Source of the DNA: JAWPMT01 sp965267435
GTDB lineage: Bacteria > Bacteroidota > Bacteroidia > Cytophagales > Cyclobacteriaceae
DNA: 64,000 nucleotides
Assembly (NCBI GenBank): GCA_965267435.1
Contig: OZ253960.1
Span: 6,820,001-6,884,000 of the forward strand
Direction of reading: 5' to 3'
Shown here: positions 35,341 through 43,337 of the stretch, piece by piece
Layout of the letters: each line of letters opens with the position of its first letter
How positions within the stretch are numbered: the stretch's first letter is position 1
Made by a program: the position numbers and the translations under genes
Notes under the pieces: generated by a model
What the model saw: only the letters and a program-made list of their open reading frames with translations
Databases searched by the model: none
What the model was told of the DNA's origin: nothing

Positions 35341-35375
35341 GAACTCACACTCACTCTCCCATCTCACACTCACAC
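35341..35375 (-). repeat. CT/CA-rich end repeat, right side of the four-helix-bundle element
   Basis: Two CTCACACTCAC-type runs around CTCTCCCAT lie 20 nt upstream of the pseudogene start. Together with the inverted run at 34916-34947 they bracket the pseudogene. The same kind of run is found alone at 12626-12660. Confidence 0.6.
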
Positions 35376-35400
35376 AAAAAAAGGAGACACTCTGGTCTCC
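35376..35400 (-). terminator. Terminator after tRNA-Arg
   Basis: On the minus strand a GGAGAC/GTCTCC stem (plus coordinates 35383-35388 and 35395-35400, 6-nt loop) is followed by seven T. It lies 14 nt beyond the tRNA-Arg 3' end. Confidence 0.75.
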
Positions 35401-35414
35401 TCTGCGATTTGTTG

Positions 35415-35488
35415 TGATTCCACCAGGACTCGAACCTGGAACCTACTGCTTAGAAGGCAGTTGCTCTATCCAGTTGAGCTATGGAACC
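35415..35488 (-). tRNA. tRNA-Arg (anticodon TCT)
   Basis: 74 nt on the minus strand. The acceptor GGTTCCA/TGGAATC has one G-T-type mismatch-tolerant pair, and the D-arm is AGCTCAACTGGATAGAGC. The anticodon stem is ACTGC/GCAGT around the loop CTTCTAA, giving TCT. The T-arm contains GGTTCGAGTCC. The discriminator is A. CCA is not encoded. It reads AGA codons. Confidence 0.95.
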
Positions 35489-35493
35489 AAAGT

Positions 35494-35524
35494 AAAAAAC
35501 CGCCTTCGCTAGGCTTCGGCGGTT
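35494..35524 (-). terminator. Terminator between the two tRNA genes
   Basis: On the minus strand AACCGCC (35524 to 35518) pairs with GGCGGTT (35504 to 35498) and a T run follows. It lies just after tRNA-Ser and before tRNA-Arg, so some transcripts should end between the two. tRNA-Arg must rely on read-through or its own promoter. Confidence 0.65.
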
Positions 35525-35527
35525 AAG

Positions 35528-35616
<89 letters not shown>

Positions 35617-35648
35617 GTGTGTAAAAGACTGCTTTTCAAAAAGGACTG

Positions 35649-35656
35649 CAAATATA
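35649..35656 (-). promoter_or_regulatory. -7 box (TATATTTG) for the tRNA genes
   Basis: On the minus strand TATATTTG fits TAnnTTTG and lies 32 nt before the 5' end of tRNA-Ser, a sensible distance for a short leader removed by RNase P. Confidence 0.5.
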
Positions 35657-35955
35657 GCAACTAGTTATTCAATCTGTATTTATAGATTGGAGAAATACTT
35701 GTCCAGAAATTATAAGTATTGCGACGGACTATTTTCAATGGTTTCGGATGCTCGCAAAAGGAAGCAGAATTGAAAAAATCGACTTCCCCTCAGAAACTTC
35801 CGGTCGACGATTTTCAAAGAAGCCATTCTAGGGTATATATTTGAAATCTAACGTTACAGCTTGAAATGGCTGGCCTCCCCGGCTGGCCTTTTCTTTTTTT
35901 TGGTGCGTTCGTTTCACTTTATCTCGATACTCTGCCGTCCCCAAACAATCATTGC
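35657..35955. other. Gene-free interval with three inverted repeats
   Basis: Three separate inverted repeats are seen: CAATCT/AGATTG at 35670-35689, AATACTT/AAGTATT at 35694-35720, and AAAATCG/CGATTTT at 35775-35814. The first is adjacent to the tRNA promoter. A GGCTGGCC direct repeat ending in a T tract follows near 35870-35900. No credible protein is encoded; a possible N-terminal extension of the next gene (from 35866) overlaps the T tract and is rejected. Confidence 0.4.
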
Positions 35956-36537
35956 ATGGACCTCCAATACCACGTCGATCAAGAATATGATCACATTGAC
36001 TTTTCTGACCAGTCACCCCTCAGATCGGAGTTTGAATGTTGTGTATTTCGAGGCTGCAATTTCGCGGAAGCGGATCTGTCTAGTTGTCGATTCATCGATT
36101 GTGAGTTCATCGAGTGCGACCTGAGCAATGCCCGCATTACGGAAGCAGTTTTTCGCGACCTGCAATTCAAAGAGTGCAAAGTGCTCGGTGTAACGTTTGA
36201 GCGATGCAAGCCCCTGGGTTTTGCGATTTCCTTTCATAAGTGTCAATTGAACCACTCCACGTTCTTCGAGATGAAGCTCAGTCATTGTTCATTTACCCAC
36301 TGTCAACTGCACAGTGTGGATTTTGGACAAGCAGAGATGCAGGGCGTGACGATGACGAATTGTGATCTGCGAGAGACTATTTTCGAAGGAACCAACCTGC
36401 AGAAAGCAGACCTTACCCACTCGGTGAACTTCATTATAGATCCAGAACTGAACCGACTAAAGGGCGCTAAGTTCTCATTGTCGCAGGTGACGAGGCTCTT
36501 GGACAAATATGGTCTCTCAATTGATGGAGATTCGTAA
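35956..36537 (+). CDS. Pentapeptide-repeat protein
   Basis: About 193 residues from the ATG at 35956 (MDLQYHVDQEYDHIDFSDQ). Pentapeptide repeats of the A(D/N)LxX/xFxxC kind run from about 25 to 165: FRGCNFAEADLSSCRFIDCEF, then CDLSNARI, FHKCQLNHSTF, CDLRETIFEGTNLQKADL. The regular Cys at the i+? position is like Qnr/McbG relatives, and the C-terminal 30 residues (LNRLKGAKFSLSQVTRLLDK) resemble the dimerisation helix of that group. Gyrase protection is one possible role, but there is no direct evidence. Confidence 0.85.
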   Translation: MDLQYHVDQEYDHIDFSDQSPLRSEFECCVFRGCNFAEADLSSCRFIDCEFIECDLSNARITEAVFRDLQFKECKVLGVTFERCKPLGFAISFHKCQLNHSTFFEMKLSHCSFTHCQLHSVDFGQAEMQGVTMTNCDLRETIFEGTNLQKADLTHSVNFIIDPELNRLKGAKFSLSQVTRLLDKYGLSIDGDS

Positions 36538-36692
36538 TAAAGGCTAAAGCGGTCTTTCCCAAGACAAACTCCGTCCGTGGATAAATTTGCTATGTTGATT
36601 CCTATTTGTTTTGACTCGAACATAGAAAGTTTCCTATGTATTTACCTTGAATTTCGGTAACTTAATCCTCATCCAATCCAAGGTGATTTGGT

Positions 36693-38027
36693 ATGAAAAG
36701 GCTACTGGTAAACTCCATTTTTTTGACTGGTGCGCTGCTACTATTGGTCACCAACTGTGAGGAGCGAGAGTACATTAATCCTTTTGATCCCAGGTGCCCT
36801 AAGGAGGCATTTACGCCTTCCAACTTCGATGCAGAGCAATTGGATGGATTCATTCGATTGTCCTGGATGCAGCCGAATGACAACATCTCAGGATTTATCA
36901 TTCGAAGAAGCGAAAATGGTAGGGAAATGATCGAAGTGGGTCGCCTTGATAAAACTGGTAGGTCTTGGGACGACGATGATGTGATTAATGGCATCGAATA
37001 CGGCTATGAAATCGTGGCATATGCGGATGAGAATTTGAGCAATCCTCAATCCGTTTCGATCACTCCCTTGTTTCCGCCTACTGCCGTGACTGTCTCGGCC
37101 AATGGGGTTTTTTCCAAAGGCGCGACCCTCCTTGGGACCGTAAATGCCAATGGCCTTGAGACTACTGTGTCGTTTGAATATGGTCCAACCCCGACATACG
37201 GAAGCACCGTGGACATTATTGAGGGGCCGGTTGTTGGAGTCATCGCGAAGGAGATTTCTGCCAATGTTGCTGGCCTAATGGGCAACTCGACTTATCACTT
37301 TCGGGTGGTCGCAACGAATCAAGGAGGCACGACTCATGGCGCTGATCAGACATTTACAACGACCGATACTCAATCAGAACTGTTAACCACTGAGGGACTT
37401 GTTGCTTATTATCCATTCGATGGCAATGCTAATGACGAGAGCGGTAATGGCAACGATGGTACCGTATTCGAAGCAGTCCTTACTACTGATCGTTTTGGTA
37501 ACAGTAATAGCGCCTACTCATTTGATGGTACTGACGACTACATTGACATTGGGAGCAATGTAAAGCCACGGTTTCCAATTACAGTCAGCCTCTGGGTGAA
37601 TACAAAAAAGGGAGCTCAGGTCTTCAGAAATGACTATCACGATGGGGGTTCTTACCGACATGGGATAGGAATGAGTACAAACGAGGGGAAACTATACAGT
37701 GCGGTATTTGAGGGTTTTTCTGCTTCATGGAATCGCCGTGGTTTTAGGTCCCTCGAACCAATAATTGCAATGGAGACTTGGGGCCATTTTGTTACAGTAT
37801 TCCATGCTCACAATGACATGGAATTATATTGGAACGGGTCGAGGGTTAGTGCCGAACCATTAGGAAGTGGGTCTGGTATGACTTACAGCAGTCATCCTGG
37901 AGCGATCGGCAAACCCACTCGAGGCAGTTCGTTTTATGGTGACTTGGACGATATCAGAGTATACAACCGCGCATTGAGCTTTGGAGAGATCCAAGATCTT
38001 TACCACGAAAACGACTGGGATAACTAG
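36693..38027 (+). CDS. Lipoprotein with Fn3-like region and LamG/concanavalin-like domain
   Basis: 444 residues. The signal ends in LLLVTNC, with Cys as lipidation site. Residues about 45-120 look like a fibronectin-type module (GFIRLSWMQPNDNISGFIIRR). Residues 125-225 look like a second such module (the FEYGPT/TYHFRVVATNQGG pattern). From about 235 a LamG-type jelly roll begins (GLVAYYPFDGNANDESGNGNDG, with YSFDGTDDYIDIG later) and ends in DDIRVYNRALSFGEIQDLY. This is an exposed carbohydrate- or adhesin-binding lipoprotein. It converges with the RHS gene. Confidence 0.85.
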   Translation: MKRLLVNSIFLTGALLLLVTNCEEREYINPFDPRCPKEAFTPSNFDAEQLDGFIRLSWMQPNDNISGFIIRRSENGREMIEVGRLDKTGRSWDDDDVINGIEYGYEIVAYADENLSNPQSVSITPLFPPTAVTVSANGVFSKGATLLGTVNANGLETTVSFEYGPTPTYGSTVDIIEGPVVGVIAKEISANVAGLMGNSTYHFRVVATNQGGTTHGADQTFTTTDTQSELLTTEGLVAYYPFDGNANDESGNGNDGTVFEAVLTTDRFGNSNSAYSFDGTDDYIDIGSNVKPRFPITVSLWVNTKKGAQVFRNDYHDGGSYRHGIGMSTNEGKLYSAVFEGFSASWNRRGFRSLEPIIAMETWGHFVTVFHAHNDMELYWNGSRVSAEPLGSGSGMTYSSHPGAIGKPTRGSSFYGDLDDIRVYNRALSFGEIQDLYHENDWDN

Positions 38028-38126
38028 TAGGCGTTCCAAAGTTTGGGATCTTATAAGTCGCGACAGTAGACTCACCTATCAACGAGTGTCTTTGCCAAAA
38101 CGAGGTGAACTAATTTCCATCCAATT

Positions 38127-41100
38127 TCACCTCCCCCTAATGCTGATCTCTGTTACCCTACCTGCCTCATCATATTTATACCCGACTCGATAACTGTCGT
38201 CGATCACAACTGATTTCAGCAGATCAAGGTCGTCGTAGTCGTATTCCAAATGGTTCACAGGAGCTTGGATGGATTTGACCAACAAATCCCTAGGTGCGGG
38301 GAAATAAGTGATTTGATAAATCCCGCCATCGCTGCCGGAGATCTCCGTGACTTGGCCATTTGAGAACTTCACGGACGATCCTCCCTTCGGCGAGTCATTT
38401 ACAATACCAGTTAGCTGTCCCTCGTAGTCGTAGGAGAATGTTGTTTCTTCGCCCCAGGAAGTCACTACCTCTTTGACCAAGCCCTCATTTCGACGAATGT
38501 TTACCGTGGCTTTGTTACCAACAACGGCGTATAGAGCACCATCGGCGTCGTAGCGGTACTGACGTTTCATTCCCGTGTAATCAGTGCTGGAAGTAATAAC
38601 TCCGTGTGCGTTGTACCGGTTCTCGACCCACTCATTCCATGAATCGCTCTTTCCGGGGGATGTCAAAATAGTGCTTTGAACGGCGCCAGTGGGGTGGTAG
38701 CGATAATGAAGTCGCGCGTTTTCGAATTCAGTTGCAGCCAACTGGCTACCACTCCATTCTTGTTTGTAGAGCGGCGTGTTGGCTCGATATAGTGACTCCA
38801 AATGTCCTGATTTGTCGTAATACTCGTCGTAGCTGATACCATCTGGAAAGACATGGCTCGTATGACTGCCATCTTTCCATTGCTTTATTGTGTATCGTCC
38901 ATCAGGACTGGCAAGTGCCATCTGATTGTAGGTCGGGTCGGAGTAGTCCCATTCAGTTATTTGGCCATCGGCGGTGACCTGTTTGATTGGTCTGAGCGCC
39001 CTGTCGTACTGTGTGTACTCAGTAGCTCGAAGTGTGTCTTGTGCCCGGCCATTGCCTGTTTGGAACCAAGACCACCATGACTTGTTCTCTGCTTGTTTAG
39101 GTATTGTTGCTAGAAGTTCAGTTGATACCGTGCGCCCGCTGGCACTCGATGTAATTCGTTGATTGGATTCGTATCCCGGAGTACTCGTACCCAGTAACTG
39201 CCCTTTATCATTGTACCTAAATTGCTGGGCCCACTTGTTGTTCAGCCTGACACCGGTAATCAGGTGATCGGTGTACTCATATGCTAAGGTATCGATGGGT
39301 ATTGCTGGTTGTCCAGCAGTTGCGGATTCGAAATATTTAACCTGCGTCAGTCGACCCTCTTCCGAATAGCGGTACTGCACGATACTGCCATCGCTCCCTT
39401 TGGCCATCGCGACCTGTTGCTGATCATATTGTAATTGAATGTTACTGAGGAACTCGTTTCCATGGCAGCCGAAGATCTGTATAATTCGGTTGTTTTGATC
39501 TCTTTTGTAGATGGTCAACGAAGCCTGTTGTTCGTGACCAACGAGGAAACCGTCTCGATTGAAGTGCAGTTTGCTGCCATCCTCCACAATGACCATGCTG
39601 GTCTCAAATCCGATAAGGGTGTTGTTGCCAACGTATAAATTGTCAATCTTTTTGTAATAACTATTCAAAGGGGAGATCAGGTGATAGACAAAACCATAGG
39701 AGCCGTTAGCTCCCAAAGGAAGTGCTTTTTGTTGCTCCAATAATGGCAAGTCAAAGCTGAAAGACTTCCCGAAAGTCCCATCCAAAGGCTCTACAAACGA
39801 ACTGTAAAGTCTGGTGAGCGTCAGGAATTGCCCTTGTCGCATGGGGATCGCCATATCCGTTTCCTCCAACACATTTGGTGCAAGATCTTTTGCATCATTT
39901 GTGGGTAAGGCTGCTGTTTGGAAGGTTCTTTCGTCGACATGTAGCGTTGTGGGTTCGAAAAAGCTCTGTGACTGGATCGCAGGCTCCATTGTCCGGGCCA
40001 GTCTAACCTGTTCACGAGAAGGTGGGCTTACAAAGATCCGATCTTTGTCAACTGACAAATCCACGCCGCCAAATATGGTATAGGTGGCATTTCCACGGTT
40101 TCTTGTGACTGTGTGAGAAGGGGTCGTTTTCGGAATAGGGAATTTTTTCACATTGTATTGTCGCATCCAGAAAGGGTAGGGAACGCCCTGATCCCGTAGC
40201 TGTTCTGCAAGGGCCGTGATGAGGGCGATACGTTCCAGTTCCTTGAAGACAGGTACAGGTGTATTGAAGCCACTCCCATCAGGAGGAATGGAATAGGACT
40301 CATCGCTTATCTCGTCGTAATGTTGTGTGAACCAGGAAGAAAATGTGGTCGCTCCAGACGACGAGTTCACTCCTGGAGCGGGTACGAGTTTCCCCTGGCG
40401 CATCACCATTTTTTGGGTGTTCACTTTCAAAGGGATACTAAGCAGTTGAAGGTGATTCTCCGGGTCGGCAGATACCTCTTTATGGTCGGGGACTATCCAA
40501 AATCTTTCCCAGTTGCTGCCCGATCCACCTTGAAACATTCTATTGAGCACCTGATCATAGCCAGGTATCCCGGAATTGATGGGTTGCTTCGTCACATTGT
40601 CTTCTCCCAGGCTGTAGGCCTTCATGATGCGGTCTGTTTCGAACAGTACCCAGCCTACGTAGGTGTTTTGAGTGGCCTCCCCGTGGCGGGTATTCATGGT
40701 CGGACCTTTCGGGTCATCCGGATCCGGGTCAATGGACACGTAGGGAGCCTTGCCTTGCTGGTAGACGCTCTGGAAGACCGTAACGACGTCATCGAGGCGA
40801 AGGGGTGGCAGGTCGATAGCTCCCTGATCTTCCGAGATCAGGACCAACTTTCCGGTAGCCTCGTCAATCGCGATGCCAGATAGTGCCCCAAGTCCGTCAA
40901 AGGCCTCGCCGGCTCCTCCCAGGTAGACGCCGCCGACGTTGGAGGGCATATTACTTACCCTAAGGTCTGCGGCCCATCTAGCAAATGAACGACTTTCTGA
41001 TCCTGCAGTCCGGAGATTATCAGAAAAGTTCAAGCGATTGTTATAAGCAGTTCCGTGGCCAGCAACAGGGTTGTACTGCGTTGAACCCCTTTGTGTAATT

Positions 41101-43223
41101 TCTCGATATTTCGCGCTGGATCTGGTCTGAGATTCTAGCGATGTGGCTTCTGGGTCATAATATTCTCCAAGGGGAAATGTTTGCAGCATGCCTCTTTCCC
41201 AGAAACTGGTAGTGGGTGTTCGGTACTCTTCCCTTTTAACAATCGCACCGTAAGGGTCGGTTAAGGCTATACTACGATTTTGCACGAAACTGCCAGTTCC
41301 GGGTCTATATCCGCCTGTATAAAGGTTCTCTGACATTGATAATCTGGCATCAGTGGTTTCATACTGCTGACTCCCGAACCAACCGGTTGAATGCTTTTGT
41401 GATACGTTTGGAGGATTGAAAGTTTGCATTGAGATTCCCGTATTTTGGGCAATGGACTTTATGACATTCATGTATTCTTCCGCTTTTGCCGCTGTTCTTA
41501 ATATTTGCAGGCTGCGGGGCATAGGTATATTCAGTGATTTCCCTGAATGAAGCAACATCTCTTCAATGCCCCAAAGTGTAAGGCTATTTTGATTGCTCCC
41601 TACTTGTGGGGATGTTGTCACTATATCATATAAGTCTCTAAGGGCATATTGAGATCCAGATTTCCAACGCACTTGTTCCATCTGGTTGATATACCTTTGT
41701 CGGTCCCATGCGTTCTGATCGATCGACCTAGCTTGGCGGCCAACGGGATCCACAAAATTCAATGGATCTCCCCCGCAATATGCGAATAATGACAGGTCCT
41801 TTTGTGTCCCTGAGGGTGTCTGATGCAGGGGGTCAATCTGCAAGAATCGTCCGGCAGATGGATCATAGGCACGGGCTTTGGTTATATACAACTGCTCATG
41901 AGGCTCATAGAATAACCCGGTGAATCCGGGAGCAAACTGCTCTGAATTGCCGCCGTCCGGTACTCCATAGGCGTCATAGTTGTTACGTCTCACTACTCGA
42001 CCGCTTCCGTCGGTGACCATCCGGACTGAGTGGAGGTGATCGGTTAGGAAGAAGGTGACCAAACCATTTCCGATGGCACCTATTGGGTTGTTTCCTTCCC
42101 AAAGGTAAAAGGTTTGTTCCTTCTTGTCAGTAGTTGCCAATAGAGGCTGCCAGATCTCGCTGAGTGGGTGATTGGTGTAGCTCGTCTGCTGCCCTTCCTC
42201 TATTCTGGCAATCAGTTTACCGTCGCCATCGTAGTCGTAGCGTACATCGCCCGCCTGAGCTAGTTGATTGTCGCCCGTGTACTCGTAATTGATCTCTCCC
42301 GCTTTGTTTGTGAGCAAGTTGCCCGAGAGGTCATGTTGGCTACCTACCCCATTGGCACTGAGCATCCTTCCCACGCCATCGTAGGACCAGCGGCCGATAG
42401 CATTTCCGTCCACCTTTGTCTCCGTGCGATTGCCTAAACCGTCATAGGCATATTCCGTCTTTGACCCGTTCCGATCGGTAAAGGCAACCAAACGAGAGGC
42501 CTGATCATATTCATAGGTCACGGTGTGCTCACCTGCTTGTCCGCCTTCTCTGATCTGGTCGATGAGCCCGTGGGCATTGTAGGAGTAAGTATAGCTCTGG
42601 ATGACGCGATTGTCCCTATCCACATGTGTGATGGAAGCTAGCTGGCCGTTAGGCAGGTACTGATATTGTGTTTGCACGCCGTTTGGCAGTGTGCGCCACA
42701 CCACGCCGTCACCTGGTCGATAGATATAAGTGATGCTGCCGGCGGGTGTGACCATGCGACTAAGCCGATTGAGGAAGTCGTATTCATAGTCGATACGCCA
42801 TCCGTTGCTTAGTTCCATGGATATGATCATGTCTAGGGTATTGTAGGAAAAACTCACGGCCGGCTGCTCTCCTCGAGCAGCCTGGCTTAGCCTACCGACA
42901 TCATCATATTGATAGGAAGCATACCCTGATCCATCTTCCATTCTCGTCAACCTCCCCAGTTCGTCATAATAATGGCTTGTGCGCTCACTCATGACGATTT
43001 TGTCGACAATACGTGGCTGGTTGTTTACCTCATAGAATTTATACGTCCATTCAATGGTTTTGCCTCCGGGATCTGCAATTTTGCTCAGGTATCCATCATT
43101 GTTATACTCGAACTCCCAGTGGAAGACGGTGTTGATCCCACCAAATGGATTGGAGGGATGATCACAGTGTGTCAACGGTAGCAGTACCAGACACAACCCC
43201 CATTTGCAGAAGTTTCCTTTCAT
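38127..43223 (-). CDS. Large RHS/YD-repeat lipoprotein with permuted architecture
   Basis: 1698 residues. The signal MKGNFCKWGLCLVLLPLTHC ends in a lipobox. YD repeats fill about 35-390 (YYDELGRLTRMEDGSGYASYQ and others). The RHS core, from DHLHSVRMVTDGSGRV to LFAYCGGDPLNFVDPVG, lies at about 393-493 and is not near the C-terminus. A unique middle of about 600 residues follows, including GAGEAFDGLGALSGIAID and YVGWVLFETDRIMKAYSLGED. A second RHS-type beginning appears near 1127 (LTLTRLYSSFVEPLDGTFGK) and YD repeats run to the end (YKYDEAGRVTEISIRGR). No C-terminal toxin is seen. It follows the PEGA gene by 101 nt. Confidence 0.88.
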   Translation of the reverse strand: MKGNFCKWGLCLVLLPLTHCDHPSNPFGGINTVFHWEFEYNNDGYLSKIADPGGKTIEWTYKFYEVNNQPRIVDKIVMSERTSHYYDELGRLTRMEDGSGYASYQYDDVGRLSQAARGEQPAVSFSYNTLDMIISMELSNGWRIDYEYDFLNRLSRMVTPAGSITYIYRPGDGVVWRTLPNGVQTQYQYLPNGQLASITHVDRDNRVIQSYTYSYNAHGLIDQIREGGQAGEHTVTYEYDQASRLVAFTDRNGSKTEYAYDGLGNRTETKVDGNAIGRWSYDGVGRMLSANGVGSQHDLSGNLLTNKAGEINYEYTGDNQLAQAGDVRYDYDGDGKLIARIEEGQQTSYTNHPLSEIWQPLLATTDKKEQTFYLWEGNNPIGAIGNGLVTFFLTDHLHSVRMVTDGSGRVVRRNNYDAYGVPDGGNSEQFAPGFTGLFYEPHEQLYITKARAYDPSAGRFLQIDPLHQTPSGTQKDLSLFAYCGGDPLNFVDPVGRQARSIDQNAWDRQRYINQMEQVRWKSGSQYALRDLYDIVTTSPQVGSNQNSLTLWGIEEMLLHSGKSLNIPMPRSLQILRTAAKAEEYMNVIKSIAQNTGISMQTFNPPNVSQKHSTGWFGSQQYETTDARLSMSENLYTGGYRPGTGSFVQNRSIALTDPYGAIVKREEYRTPTTSFWERGMLQTFPLGEYYDPEATSLESQTRSSAKYREITQRGSTQYNPVAGHGTAYNNRLNFSDNLRTAGSESRSFARWAADLRVSNMPSNVGGVYLGGAGEAFDGLGALSGIAIDEATGKLVLISEDQGAIDLPPLRLDDVVTVFQSVYQQGKAPYVSIDPDPDDPKGPTMNTRHGEATQNTYVGWVLFETDRIMKAYSLGEDNVTKQPINSGIPGYDQVLNRMFQGGSGSNWERFWIVPDHKEVSADPENHLQLLSIPLKVNTQKMVMRQGKLVPAPGVNSSSGATTFSSWFTQHYDEISDESYSIPPDGSGFNTPVPVFKELERIALITALAEQLRDQGVPYPFWMRQYNVKKFPIPKTTPSHTVTRNRGNATYTIFGGVDLSVDKDRIFVSPPSREQVRLARTMEPAIQSQSFFEPTTLHVDERTFQTAALPTNDAKDLAPNVLEETDMAIPMRQGQFLTLTRLYSSFVEPLDGTFGKSFSFDLPLLEQQKALPLGANGSYGFVYHLISPLNSYYKKIDNLYVGNNTLIGFETSMVIVEDGSKLHFNRDGFLVGHEQQASLTIYKRDQNNRIIQIFGCHGNEFLSNIQLQYDQQQVAMAKGSDGSIVQYRYSEEGRLTQVKYFESATAGQPAIPIDTLAYEYTDHLITGVRLNNKWAQQFRYNDKGQLLGTSTPGYESNQRITSSASGRTVSTELLATIPKQAENKSWWSWFQTGNGRAQDTLRATEYTQYDRALRPIKQVTADGQITEWDYSDPTYNQMALASPDGRYTIKQWKDGSHTSHVFPDGISYDEYYDKSGHLESLYRANTPLYKQEWSGSQLAATEFENARLHYRYHPTGAVQSTILTSPGKSDSWNEWVENRYNAHGVITSSTDYTGMKRQYRYDADGALYAVVGNKATVNIRRNEGLVKEVVTSWGEETTFSYDYEGQLTGIVNDSPKGGSSVKFSNGQVTEISGSDGGIYQITYFPAPRDLLVKSIQAPVNHLEYDYDDLDLLKSVVIDDSYRVGYKYDEAGRVTEISIRGR

Positions 43224-43312
43224 TGGGATCAGGGGTGTTGCATTTTAGGTTTTTCCAGTCGAATTGGGTCAATTCTCGTTAGCTACATAAAATCAGCATG
43301 CCAGGATGCTGC

Positions 43313-43337
43313 AAAACCACACGCTTAAAATGTGTGG
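43313..43337 (-). terminator. Weak terminator at the end of the PEGA gene
   Basis: On the minus strand CCACAC/GTGTGG (plus 43317-43322 and 43332-43337, loop 9 nt) is followed by TTTT. It overlaps the PEGA stop codon. A second hairpin, AGCAT/ATGCT (43294-43310), follows. It may reduce read-through into the RHS gene. Confidence 0.4.

Noticed and set aside
35288..35512. Plus-strand frame giving a peptide with PPGLEPGTYCLEGSC
   Set aside because: This is the antisense translation of tRNA-Arg and its flank, a well-known source of false proteins.
38127..43223. Polymorphic toxin with immunity gene
   Set aside because: The C-terminus ends in YD repeats without a toxin domain, and the neighbouring genes are a convergent LamG lipoprotein and the PEGA gene, neither of which looks like an immunity gene.
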